A stretch of 64,000 bases of DNA, taken from Variovorax saccharolyticus. Lineage in GTDB: Bacteria > Pseudomonadota > Gammaproteobacteria > Burkholderiales > Burkholderiaceae_C. Positions 17,909-26,536 of the stretch are shown one piece after another. The DNA lies in assembly GCF_030316765.1 (NCBI RefSeq), contig NZ_JASZYT010000011.1:186001-250000 (forward strand), read 5' to 3'. Under the pieces are notes generated by a model that did no database searches, was not told where the DNA came from, and saw nothing but the letters and a program-made list of their open reading frames with translations. The stretch's first letter is position 1. Each line of letters begins with the position of its first letter. The position numbers and the translations under genes are program-made.

Positions 17909-19756
17909 TCAGGCCGCGAGGCGCTTCTCGATCGCTGCCTTCGTCGCCGGCAACTCCTGCGGCAGCCGGTGCGACAGTTGCTCGAACAGCTCCGCGTGCA
18001 GCTTGAGCTCGGCCTGCCAGGCGGCCTTGTCGATGCTGGTCACGGTGTCGAACTGCTTGGCGCTGAAATCGAGGCCCGTCCAGTTGAGGTCCTCGTAGCG
18101 CGGGCTGACGCCGAACACGTGCTCGGTGCCATCGGCCTTCTGCTCGATGCGGTCGATCATCCACTTGAGCACGCGCATGTTCTCGCCGTAGCCGGGCCAG
18201 ACGAACTTGCCGTCCTCGCCCTTGCGGAACCAGTTGGTGGTGTAGATCTTCGGCAGCTTCGCGCCCGAGGCCTCGAGCTTCTTGCCGAGGTCCAGCCAGT
18301 GCTGGAAGTAGTCGCTCATGTTGTAGCCGGCGAAGGGCAGCATCGCGAACGGATCGCGTCGCACCACGCCCTGCTGGCCGCCGGCCGCAGCGGTGGTTTC
18401 CGAGCCCATGGTCGCGGCCATGTAGACGCCTTCCACCCAGTTGCGGGCTTCGGTCACCAGCGGCACGGTGGTCGAGCGGCGGCCGCCGAAGATGAAGGCA
18501 TCGATGGCCACGCCCTTCGGGTCGTCCCAGGCGTCGTCGAGCGCCGGGTTGTTGGTGGCACCGACCGTGAAGCGGGCATTCGGGTGCGCGGCCTTGGCGC
18601 CGGTCTCCTTGGCGATCGCCGGCGTCCAGTCCTTGCCTTGCCAGTCGATCGCGTGCGCCGGCGCGTCGCCCATGCCTTCCCACCAGACGTCGCCATCGTC
18701 GGTCAGCGCGACGTTGGTGAAGATCACGTCGCGGTCGAGGCTGGCCATGCAGTTCGGGTTGGTCTGCATGTTGGTGCCGGGCGCCACGCCGAAGTAGCCG
18801 GCCTCGGGGTTGATGGCGTGAAGCTTGCCGTCGGCACCGGGCTTGATCCAGGCGATGTCGTCGCCGATGGTCGTGACCTTCCAGCCGTCGAAGCCGGCCG
18901 GCGGGATCAGCATCGCGAAATTGGTCTTGCCGCAGGCGCTCGGGAAGGCGGCCGCCACGTGGTACTTCTTGCCGGCCGGGTTGGTCACGCCGAGGATCAG
19001 CATGTGCTCGGCCAGCCAGCCTTCGTCGCGGCCCATGTTGGACGCGATGCGCAGGGCGAAGCACTTCTTGCCCAGCAGCGCGTTGCCGCCGTAGCCCGAG
19101 CCGTAGCTCCAGATCTCGCGCGTCTCGGGGTAGTGGACGATGTACTTGGTCTTGTTGCAGGGCCAGGCGACATCCTTCTGGCCGGCTTCCAGCGGCGCGC
19201 CGACCGTGTGGACGCAGGGCACGAACTCGCCGTCGTCGCCGAGCACGTCGAACACCGCACGGCCCATGCGGGTCATGATCTTCATGTTGACCGCCACGTA
19301 CGGGCTGTCGGACAGTTCGATGCCGATATGGGCGATCGGCGAGCCCAGCGGGCCCATGCTGAAGGGGACGACGTACATCGTGCGGCCCTTCATGCAGCCG
19401 TCGAACAGGGGCTGCAGCGTGGCGCGCATCTCGGCCGGTGCCATCCAGTTGTTGGTCGGGCCGGCTTCGTCCTTGCTGGCGGAGCAGATGTAGGTGCGGT
19501 CTTCGACGCGGGCGACGTCGCTCGGGTCGGAGGTGGCGAGGAAGGAGTTGGGGCGCTTGGCCGGATTGAGCTTCTTGAAGGTGCCGGCGTCGACCATCAA
19601 CTGGCAGAGGCGGTCGTATTCTTCCTGGCTGCCGTCGCACCAGTAGATGCGTTCGGGCTTGCACAGAGCGGCCATCTCGGCCACCCACGCGATCAGTTTC
19701 GCGTTCTTGACGTAGGAGGGCGCCTGCATGGCGAGACCCTTCAGCGGTGCGTTCAT
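17909..19756 (-). CDS. pckG: phosphoenolpyruvate carboxykinase, GTP-dependent
   Basis: 615 residues, the length of the GTP class (EC 4.1.1.32). It converts oxaloacetate plus GTP to PEP, CO2 and GDP, the entry step of gluconeogenesis from organic acids. Visible motifs: the P-loop AAFPSACGKTNFAML with the reactive-loop Cys of the GTP class, NWFRKGEDGKF, and FGGRRSTTVPL. Start at the ATG at 19756, with AGGAGA about seven bases upstream. The other strand carries a long spurious open frame. It is consistent with a chemo-organotroph growing on amino acids. Confidence 0.97.
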   Translation of the reverse strand: MNAPLKGLAMQAPSYVKNAKLIAWVAEMAALCKPERIYWCDGSQEEYDRLCQLMVDAGTFKKLNPAKRPNSFLATSDPSDVARVEDRTYICSASKDEAGPTNNWMAPAEMRATLQPLFDGCMKGRTMYVVPFSMGPLGSPIAHIGIELSDSPYVAVNMKIMTRMGRAVFDVLGDDGEFVPCVHTVGAPLEAGQKDVAWPCNKTKYIVHYPETREIWSYGSGYGGNALLGKKCFALRIASNMGRDEGWLAEHMLILGVTNPAGKKYHVAAAFPSACGKTNFAMLIPPAGFDGWKVTTIGDDIAWIKPGADGKLHAINPEAGYFGVAPGTNMQTNPNCMASLDRDVIFTNVALTDDGDVWWEGMGDAPAHAIDWQGKDWTPAIAKETGAKAAHPNARFTVGATNNPALDDAWDDPKGVAIDAFIFGGRRSTTVPLVTEARNWVEGVYMAATMGSETTAAAGGQQGVVRRDPFAMLPFAGYNMSDYFQHWLDLGKKLEASGAKLPKIYTTNWFRKGEDGKFVWPGYGENMRVLKWMIDRIEQKADGTEHVFGVSPRYEDLNWTGLDFSAKQFDTVTSIDKAAWQAELKLHAELFEQLSHRLPQELPATKAAIEKRLAA

Positions 19757-19970
19757 CGTTCTATCTCCTAAGTTGAAAACCGTCTTTTCGAACGGGACGC
19801 GACGCCGGGAGGCGGTCGAGATCCGTTGGAGAAAACGCTTCCGTATAGGGATGAGGTCGGATGGAAGCCCGTTTGAACCGGGAGGAGGTCGTCGTGGCGA
19901 CGACCGGCTCGGGCGTGGCAGGTCACGACCCGCAGGCGGCACGCAGTGCGCCCACGGTCGAGATGCCGGT

Positions 19971-20123
19971 TCAGGCCATGTAGATGGCGATCGAAGCCAG
20001 GAGGAGCATGAGCACCCCGCCGACCAGCGGCAGCACCAGGGGCATCAGGGGAACGATCGACTCGACCGCGTCTTGTTCGACGGCGGCGGCATGGCCGGGT
20101 TCGATGGGGGTGGGGTTGGACAT
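19971..20123 (-). CDS. small single-TM protein upstream of pckG
   Basis: 50 residues from the ATG at 20123, preceded by AAGGAA. The N-terminal half is acidic and the C-terminal half is one hydrophobic helix (LMPLVLPLVGGVLMLLLASIAIYMA), so a single-pass inner-membrane microprotein is likely. It points toward pckG with about 214 bases between. Function unknown; coding status rests on the ribosome-binding site and the clean TM segment. Confidence 0.5.
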   Translation of the reverse strand: MSNPTPIEPGHAAAVEQDAVESIVPLMPLVLPLVGGVLMLLLASIAIYMA

Positions 20124-20375
20124 GGGAATTCCTTGGGTTCGCAAGACTGGGGCCATTTTACCGGCTGGTACGCAGGCTGCGGTCTAGGGGGTTGCCAGAG
20201 CCTCGGGCCCGTCCGCCGGAATCCTGCGGGGCATCGATCATGGACGAAGATGTGGTGCGCCAGAGACATGGCCCGGCGCATCGGAAGTTTCGTCATCAAT
20301 TCCGGAAATGGCCCATCGGTTGGGGCGGGCGCGGACGACATACAGAAGCCGGGGCGCGACCTAACCTCGCCTCCC

Positions 20376-20753
20376 ATGAGTTACTTAGACAACGGTCGGG
20401 CGGAAACCATGAGTATCACCGAGGCTGGCGAAGCCGCCCCGGCGTGCGCGCGCGCCCGCGGCCAGGCACCCGCCGCCGGTGCCGCCAAGCGACGCAAGAT
20501 CCTCAACTACCCGGGCCCCGGCTTCCTGCACATGACCAAGGAAGAGTGGCGCCGGCTGCCGCGCAACTGCAAGGGGTCTTGGCTCGAAGGCCTGGGCGTG
20601 CCGGGCCATGCCGCGCACCGGGTGCGCATCGCCGTGGCGGACAGCGCATCGCTGTCGCCGGTCTACATCGTCGACGCGACTCGCATCGATCCGTCCTGGC
20701 CTCCTGCGCGAGCCTCATCCCTCCCGACTCCATCGCTCACCACGCAACACTGA
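20376..20753 (+). CDS. hypothetical protein at the island's left border
   Basis: 125 residues from the ATG at 20376; a second ATG at 20409 would shorten it by 11 residues. The middle part (YPGPGFLHMTKEEWRRLPRNCKGS) looks like a real, conserved soluble segment, while both ends are low-complexity. No family is recognised. It is the last apparently intact gene before the mosaic of broken genes that begins near 20960. Confidence 0.5.
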   Translation: MSYLDNGRAETMSITEAGEAAPACARARGQAPAAGAAKRRKILNYPGPGFLHMTKEEWRRLPRNCKGSWLEGLGVPGHAAHRVRIAVADSASLSPVYIVDATRIDPSWPPARASSLPTPSLTTQH

Positions 20754-20961
20754 CCCTGCCCTTGCCACTGCGCTCCGGTTCGGGCTCGATGTCCGCTCCC
20801 TGAGCGACAGACACGGCTCCCGAATCGCCTGGACCCAGAGATCCAGGGCGGCCTCCCGCGGAGAGTGCCGAGGCGCTACCAATCCCGTCCCCCCATGCCC
20901 GACTGCCCGATCAGCTCGCGCATCGGATGCGAACGGCCCCGCCACCGATGCCTTTCCCTTG
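20754..20961. other. intergenic stretch at island border
   Basis: No convincing gene, terminator or repeat is seen between the hypothetical gene and the kpsD remnant. Confidence 0.5.
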
Positions 20962-21390
20962 ATGAACTTCGTGCTTAGTTTTCGCCGTTTGGCCGTCTTG
21001 GCCCTGCTGGCAGTTTCTTTCCCGGGGCTTGCCTCCGCGCAAGGTTTGAACCGGAGTGCCGCTGCCGCTGGTTCGACCGACTTCGCCGGCGACTCCGTCA
21101 TCTTCGACGCGGTCGAGCCATGCAGAGTGCGGCGCCGGCCCGCGGCCCCACGGCCGCTGCGCCAGCCCCGGTCCCGCAGGTGGTGCCGACCACTCCGCAG
21201 GGTCTGGACTATCGCGCCAATCTCCAGAGCGACGTCTTCGGGACGCAGCTCTTTACCGGGGCCTTCGCCAATGCGGGCGCCACCCAGTTCAATCCCGACT
21301 ACCTGGTGGCCGGCGGCGACAGCCTGCAGGTGCGCCTGTGGGGCGCCTTCGAGTTCGATTCGGCGCTCACCGTCGATCCGCAGGGGAACA
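20962..21390 (+). pseudogene. kpsD-like capsule export protein, 5' fragment with frameshift
   Basis: The frame opens with a clean signal peptide (FRRLAVLALLAVSFPGLASAQ), then shifts near 21118. It continues in another frame with SDVFGTQLFTGAFAN, NPDYLVAGGDSLQVRLWGAF and LTVDPQGN, the N-terminal signature of Wza/KpsD-type outer-membrane polysaccharide export proteins. One lost C in the GAGCC-ATG context would explain the shift. Homology stops at about 21390, where the sequence jumps to an inverted kpsE piece. The rest of the gene is missing, so it cannot be functional. Confidence 0.75.
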
Positions 21391-21958
21391 GGCTCGGGCT
21401 CTGCAGCACCGAGATCTTCTTGAGCGTGCGGCCCACCTCGATGCGCCCTTTCTCCAGCCCGACCAGTGAAGTCCGGTACACGTCCTGCGCGAACGTCGAC
21501 TCGAGTTCCAGCCGCTGGTACTCCTCGACCCTGCTGTTCAGCGTGCTGCCCTGGGGCGCCGCGAGCCGCTTCTGCTCCGCGCCAAGTTGCCGCTCGAGAG
21601 CGCCGATCTGAAGATCGATCTGCGCCACGTCAGGCGCCTGCGGGCTGAGGTAGCCGAGCATTGCGGCCTTGCGTGCCTTGAGCTCGGAAATCTGCCCCTC
21701 GAGGCGCGCCCCGATCGCGACCAGGCTCCCGGCCTTCGCTTGGGGGGAGATCAGGCCGGTCTTGTTCTGGAAGTCCAGCAGCGCGCGCCGCGCGACCAGG
21801 GCGCGCTCGCCGCTTTGCGCAACCTGCTGTTCGAGAAACGCGACTTGCTCGCGCGCCAGGCGGTGGCCCATCTCGTTCATGAAGGCCTCTCCTTCCTCGA
21901 GCAGGGCCTTGGCGATGGCCTGCGCGGTGGACGGGTCGAACGCCTGGGGTCGTCGTGC
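21391..21958 (-). pseudogene. kpsE-like capsule export inner-membrane protein, internal fragment
   Basis: Minus-strand open frame reading FDPSTAQAIAKALLEEGEAF, MNEMGHRLAREQVAFLEQQV and ending LKKISVLQSPSL. This is the coiled-coil periplasmic part of KpsE/CtrB/BexC proteins, which link capsule ABC transport to the outer-membrane channel. Both ends are cut: the N-terminal TM region is gone near 21958, where dnaE2 begins, and the C-terminal TM region is gone at 21391, where kpsD is joined head-to-head. The ATG at 21880 is internal to the family. Confidence 0.75.
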
Positions 21959-22770
21959 GCCCGGTGGACGTGACGATCAGCGAATGGGACTCGACCTTGG
22001 AGGAGCCCGTGCAGGGCGCAGCCTCGGCTCGCTGGGACAGCACCTACGAGCAACCGCTGCGCGCGGTACGCCTGGGCTTGGGTCGAATCAACGGCATGCG
22101 TGAGGAGGCGGTGCAGCGCATCGTCGCGGCGCGTGTGCAGAAGTCTTTCGCTAGCGTCGAGGACCTGGCGATGCGTGCGCAACTCGATGCCCACGACCTC
22201 AAGTGCCTGTCGAGCGCAGATGCGCTGCTCGGCTTGGCCGGTCGCCAGCCCGACGCGGTGTGGGCCGCCAAGGGCGTGGACACGCGGCCGACCAAGATGC
22301 TGCGCCAAGCGCGCACCTTCGAAGAGGAGATTCAGTTCCCGACGCCCGAGGAGGGGTCCGAGATCGCCGACGACTACGGATCCGTGGGTCTGAGCCTGCG
22401 CCGGCATCCGCTTGCGATCATTCGGCCCCAGCTCACCGAATGGGGCATCAAGAGCTCTGAGGACTTGCGGGTTCGCGCGAAGGATCGCCAGAAGGTGCGC
22501 GCCAGCGGGATCGTCACGCACCGGCAACGGCCGAGCACGGCCAATGGCGTCGTCTTCGCCACGCTCGAGGACGAGACCGGCACGGTCAACATCATCGTGT
22601 GGCCACAGGTAGCGGAAGAACAGCGCACGGTCCTGCTCGGCGCCAAGCTCCTGAGCGTCGAGGGCACCTGGCAGAGCGAGAAGGGCGTCCAGTCGCTGGT
22701 GGCCACGAAGCTGGTCGACCACACGTCGTTGCTCGGGACGCTTCGGACATCCAGCAGAGACTTTCGCTGA
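21955..22770 (+). pseudogene. dnaE2: dnaE2 (error-prone DNA polymerase), C-terminal fragment
   Basis: About 270 residues matching the C-terminal quarter of DnaE2: VTISEWDSTLEEPVQG, LGLGRINGMREEAVQRI, KMLRQARTFEEEIQFPTPEE, the OB-fold ATLEDETGTVNIIVWPQV and a terminal SRDFR. The polymerase catalytic domain is absent, so it is a remnant. The natural stop is preserved at 22770. The left end joins the kpsE fragment within a few bases of 21955. DnaE2 normally acts with ImuA and ImuB in SOS mutagenesis; neither gene is here. Confidence 0.85.
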
Positions 22771-22844
22771 CCTTCGAGAGGTTGCGACGGTCCTGCCTCT
22801 ACCCCCTTCACGCACTCCGAAGTACCCAGTGGCGCCGCGCCGAG

Positions 22845-23177
22845 ATGATGCTTCACACTATGACGATGCAAAGCACAAACCACCTTCGCCAAATTTCGCT
22901 TAGCGTCGATGAGCCGGAACCCGGTTTGTTCCATTGGATTTTGATGGAGTCAACCGAGGACGCCAGCGTATGGGGAGAACTCGACGCATCAGAGCAGTCC
23001 TTCAGCACTTGGACCGCTGCGTTCGAGGCGGGGTGCGCCGCTCTCTCTACAGGCTCGTCCCTGATGAACGCGTTGGCCCTCGGACTCAGGGTGATACCGC
23101 AGACGTTACGCGAACCTAGACCGAGTGTTGGCTTTTGCCGACGTTGGAAGTTGCCGCGCCCAGATGCTCAGCGATAA
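22845..23177 (+). CDS. hypothetical protein
   Basis: About 110 residues; ATGs at 22845, 22860 and 22866 are all possible starts. The body (ISLSVDEPEPGLFHWILMES, SFSTWTAAFEAGCAAL) reads like a genuine small soluble protein, with acidic N-terminal and basic C-terminal parts. A+T content is visibly higher than in the chromosomal genes, fitting an acquired region. No family recognised. Confidence 0.45.
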   Translation: MMLHTMTMQSTNHLRQISLSVDEPEPGLFHWILMESTEDASVWGELDASEQSFSTWTAAFEAGCAALSTGSSLMNALALGLRVIPQTLREPRPSVGFCRRWKLPRPDAQR

Positions 23178-23398
23178 GATTGTTTGGCAATCCAAGCCCT
23201 TAAGACCTTCGTCATGTTGAGCTCAACCGCCACCACCATTCGCGTCGCTATCGACGCGCGCATGGCTGTGCGCATGACGATTTGCACCGGTTCGTCGACC
23301 CGTGCCTCGAATCAGGCAGTAGCGGCGACATCGCCTCTCCTCCACCTCGTTTCCCCGTCTTAAGGAGCTGACCGATCGGCTCCGCCAAGGAGTCCAGA
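23178..23398. other. intergenic region upstream of the AAA+ operon
   Basis: About 220 bases without a convincing gene. It must hold the promoter of the five-gene operon. The AAGGAG at 23387-23392 is the ribosome-binding site of the first gene. I could not pick out a confident -35/-10 pair. Confidence 0.4.
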
Positions 23399-24775
23399 AT
23401 GGTCAGCAAGAAGAGCGAAAAGAGAAAAATCAACGCCCCCGCCGGGTACGGCATTCACGCCGATCACGGCGACGTCGCCGGCGAGTTTTGCAAGCCGTTC
23501 CTTCTTCCAAACTCGCTCCTCGAGCAACTCGAGGTTGAAACGCTCGAACGCGAGCGACTGGCGTTCGAAGAGGCTGAGCGCAAGAGAGCCGAAGACGACG
23601 CTGCCTACAGAGCGCGGGTGAAGGCGGCGGAAGAGGAGCGCCTGTCGAAGCCCGCACCTCCACCTCCGCCCATCACTCGCAGTTTCCAGACGCCATTGCA
23701 GGCTGCGCAGGCCCTGACCGTCCCGGACGAGTTGCCGCCGGCGCCGCCGGGCACAGTCGCAGTCTTCGACTGGGATGCAGCACGCAAGCGGTTTGAGTCG
23801 CTGAAGAAGAACCCGGCGACGGCGGACAAAGAGATCATCACGCGAGATCTGCGGCACTTTGCCAAGGCGATGGGCAACGGACCGTGGCGCTCGATCGCGA
23901 GGCCGCGGGCGTGGAGGGAAGATCTGCAGCAGCTCGCCGCGGAAATGCCTCACTTCGCTATGGTTGTCGACACAATTCAGCGTGCCATGGCACTAGCCGA
24001 CCTCTCAGGTCGACCGCCGACGCTGCAGCCGATCTTGCTGTTGGGCGCGCCGGGTGTTGGCAAGACGCACTTCACGCATCGCCTAGCGGAGATTCTCCAG
24101 ACGGCGATCCATCGGCAGTCGTTCGACAACGCACAGTCCAATTCTCCCCTTAGAGGTTCGGACCGGCACTGGGCCAACTCGTCCGTGGGCGCCCTGTGGG
24201 AACTCATCGTCCTGGGGGAAAGGGCAAACCCCGTTGTCCTGCTAGATGAGGTCGACAAATGCGCCAATGAAGGCAGTCACCGTCCGGTAGACGCGTTGCT
24301 CTCCTTGCTCGAGCCGGTGACGGCATCGAGGGTCAAGGACGTCAGCATCGACTTTGAGTTCGACGCGAGCCACGTGGTGTACATAGCCACGGCAAACGAC
24401 GCTGGCCGGATTGCCGCACCGGTGCGCTCGCGCTTTCTTGAGTTCTTCATCGAGGAGCCGGACATCGACGGGCGCCTGGTGCTTGCGCACAGCATTTTTC
24501 AGTCGACGCTCGAACGGATGCTGCCGTCGGAGGAGGTGCGCGCGACGTTCGCACGTCCGACGGACCTCCAGATCTGCCGTCTGGCATGGATGACGCCGCG
24601 CCAGATTCGCATGGCCACCGAGCGGGCCCTGGGCGCAGCCGCCTACGAGGGGCGTCGTCATTTCGAGGATCGTGACTTCGATGCGCCGAAGCCGCACGCG
24701 CAGGTTGCGACGACGTCCCGCCAGCCGAAAGACGGCGGCGGTGACGAGATTTCCGTCTTCGTGGTCAGGAGCTGA
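23399..24775 (+). CDS. Lon-like AAA+ ATPase without protease domain
   Basis: 458 residues with AAGGAG six bases before the ATG. The N-terminal ~170 residues are charged, with a coiled-coil stretch (LERERLAFEEAERKRAED) and a Pro-rich linker. The AAA+ core holds Walker A LLGAPGVGKTHF at about residue 216, Walker B VVLLDEVDK at about 279, sensor-1 TAND and an arginine-finger region (VRSRFLEFF), closest in wording to the Lon ATPase module. There is no Ser-Lys protease domain. It is the first gene of a five-gene operon; its stop overlaps the next start. It may act as a chaperone, remodeler or sensor. Function unknown. Confidence 0.85.
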   Translation: MVSKKSEKRKINAPAGYGIHADHGDVAGEFCKPFLLPNSLLEQLEVETLERERLAFEEAERKRAEDDAAYRARVKAAEEERLSKPAPPPPPITRSFQTPLQAAQALTVPDELPPAPPGTVAVFDWDAARKRFESLKKNPATADKEIITRDLRHFAKAMGNGPWRSIARPRAWREDLQQLAAEMPHFAMVVDTIQRAMALADLSGRPPTLQPILLLGAPGVGKTHFTHRLAEILQTAIHRQSFDNAQSNSPLRGSDRHWANSSVGALWELIVLGERANPVVLLDEVDKCANEGSHRPVDALLSLLEPVTASRVKDVSIDFEFDASHVVYIATANDAGRIAAPVRSRFLEFFIEEPDIDGRLVLAHSIFQSTLERMLPSEEVRATFARPTDLQICRLAWMTPRQIRMATERALGAAAYEGRRHFEDRDFDAPKPHAQVATTSRQPKDGGGDEISVFVVRS

Positions 24776-25281
24776 TGGAGATGAACGCCAGCACGCCACC
24801 CGTCCTGCGGCGAATGAAGCCTCTCGCGCTCATCGTGACGGGCTCCGGTCCGTTGATCACCCTGGCCGCCGGCGCAGCGCTCGACGCCCTTTTTATCCCC
24901 GGCTTGCCGGTGATCATTCCCGATATGGTCCAGTTCGAGGTCATTCGTGACCTCGACAAGCCGGGCGCACGAGAGGTGACCGACTGGATCCGCGCAAACG
25001 AACTTCGCGTGCGGATCGCGAGCACCGAAGTGTTCGAGGAGTTCGAGGGTCTGCGCGGGGCGAACCCTCTGGCCAAAACGAAGGATCGCGGCGAGCAAGC
25101 GGCCGCAGAGGTTCTGGCTCGGGAGCTTGAGAATGCTGACTTCGGCGTCCTCCTCGTGTTCGAGGACAGCATGGCTCGCAAGCAGAACTTCCTGGTTCCA
25201 TTGCCCGAGGGCGTCGTGGTCACATCGACGTCGGAGCTTCTCGACGGTTTCAACGGCCCAGCCGCTCAAGTGAAGCCATGA
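24775..25281 (+). CDS. PIN-like domain protein with altered first acidic residue
   Basis: 168 residues from the ATG at 24775, or 166 from the ATG at 24781, which is better spaced from AGGAG at 24767-24771. The segment ALIVTGSGPLITLAAG followed by GLPVIIPDMVQFEV, then GEQAAAEVLARE and a final VTSTSELLDGF, has the layout of PIN-domain/DUF3368-like nucleases. In such proteins an Asp normally stands in the first strand (as in VxDSGPLI); here that place is Gly, which one base change (GAC to GGC) would give. It may be inactive. It overlaps both neighbours by a few bases. Confidence 0.6.
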   Translation: MEMNASTPPVLRRMKPLALIVTGSGPLITLAAGAALDALFIPGLPVIIPDMVQFEVIRDLDKPGAREVTDWIRANELRVRIASTEVFEEFEGLRGANPLAKTKDRGEQAAAEVLARELENADFGVLLVFEDSMARKQNFLVPLPEGVVVTSTSELLDGFNGPAAQVKP

Positions 25282-26123
25282 AGTTGCTGATCCTGTCCGA
25301 CCTGCACCTCGAGTTCGAGCCCTTCGAACCGCCGCAGGCGCTCGAATTCGACGTCGTGGTCCTCGCCGGAGACATCCATTCTCCTGGCCGGCGCGCCGTC
25401 CAGTGGGCCGAGGCGCGTTTCGCCGGCAGGCCGGTGATCTACGTGCCTGGCAATCATGAGTACTACGACAGTCGGATGGACCTGGCCCTGTCCGAGGCAC
25501 GCGCCGCGGCCGTTGGTGGCCAGGTGCGTCTACTCGATGGCGACGAACTGGTGATCGACGGTGTGCGTTTCCTCGGCGCGACGCTCTGGACCGATTTCGA
25601 GCTCGCAATTGACACACCAGGTGGTCGGCGTAGCGACGCAGCTGTGAGCATGGGGAAGGCAACGAACCTCATGAATGACTACGCTCTGATCCGAGCTGCC
25701 GACGAGCTCGCAGAGCCAGATACTTGGCGCGCTCGCCACGGACGAAAGCTCAAGGCCGAGGAGACGCGCCAAATTCACCTGAACCAGCGCAGATGGCTGA
25801 GCCAGAAGCTCTCAGAGCCGTTCGATGGGCCCACTGTGGTCGTCACCCACCATGCGCCGCATCGCGGCTCGCTCGCGCAGCGATACGCCAACGACTGGGT
25901 GTCGGGCGCCTTCGTGAACGAGCTGCCGGAGGCGTTCTTCGATGTGCCGGTGCTTTGGGTGCACGGCCACACGCACCAGAGTTTTGACTATCGGGTGGGT
26001 TCTTGCCGCGTCGTGAGCAACCCCCGCGGCTACGTGAACTGGAGCGGCAGAACGGAAAACCAGACATTTGATCCTGGTCTGGTGCTCCAATTGCCAGATT
26101 GCAAAGATGGACTTGTGGCATGA
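25278..26123 (+). CDS. calcineurin-like metallophosphoesterase (first of a tandem pair)
   Basis: 281 residues. The metal-binding motifs LSDLHLEF, LAGDIHSPG, PGNHEYYDSR, THHAPHRG and HGHTHQSFDY are complete, so an active two-metal phosphoesterase is likely. It overlaps the PIN-like gene by four bases (ATGA), and its own stop overlaps the next start. Wording is close to the phosphoesterase at 26537 (for example PFDGPTVVVTHHAPHR), so the two are tandem paralogues. Substrate unknown; nucleotides or nucleic-acid ends are typical for the fold. Confidence 0.9.
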   Translation: MKLLILSDLHLEFEPFEPPQALEFDVVVLAGDIHSPGRRAVQWAEARFAGRPVIYVPGNHEYYDSRMDLALSEARAAAVGGQVRLLDGDELVIDGVRFLGATLWTDFELAIDTPGGRRSDAAVSMGKATNLMNDYALIRAADELAEPDTWRARHGRKLKAEETRQIHLNQRRWLSQKLSEPFDGPTVVVTHHAPHRGSLAQRYANDWVSGAFVNELPEAFFDVPVLWVHGHTHQSFDYRVGSCRVVSNPRGYVNWSGRTENQTFDPGLVLQLPDCKDGLVA

Positions 26124-26530
26124 CCAAGGATCTCTACGGCACGGTCGCAGAGACTGCAGCTTTGCTTCGTGAGGGCGAAAAGTACCGCCACGAACGCCTC
26201 CGAGCGGCCGACATGATCTCCGTCTCTGAGGCTGCCTCGCTCCTGAACGTGGATGCTTCGACGATCGCCACGTGGATCAGTGGCGGCCGGTGTATTGGCA
26301 TTGCCGGCCCCGACGGAACGCTGAGGATTCCCCGTTGGCAGTTTGAGCCGTCTGCCTGGTCAGCAATTCAGCTCGTCGGCAGAGCTCTGGGCACGCAGGA
26401 GCCGTGGCTGATCCTCGTCTTCCTTGAGACGCCGGCAGCCGCACTGGACGGCTTGACACCGCGAGTGGCGCTCGAACGAGGTACGGCGATAGAGCGTGTC
26501 CTCGCCGCAGCCATCAGCGACGCGCACTGA
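26120..26530 (+). CDS. HTH protein with ParS/MbcA-type toxin-binding C-terminus
   Basis: 136 residues from the ATG at 26120, which overlaps the previous stop. An excisionase/MerR-like helix-turn-helix is seen in the middle (SVSEAASLLNVDASTIATWISGG). The C-terminus (PAAALDGLTPRVALERG followed by a short helix) matches the pattern L-x-G-x-TP-x-x-A-L-x-x-G of the DUF2384 toxin-binding domain found in Xre/MbcA/ParS antitoxins. No RES-type toxin gene is adjacent. It could regulate the operon and bind one of its products. The domain call is from motif pattern only. Confidence 0.6.
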   Translation: MTKDLYGTVAETAALLREGEKYRHERLRAADMISVSEAASLLNVDASTIATWISGGRCIGIAGPDGTLRIPRWQFEPSAWSAIQLVGRALGTQEPWLILVFLETPAAALDGLTPRVALERGTAIERVLAAAISDAH

Positions 26531-26536
26531 TCGAAG

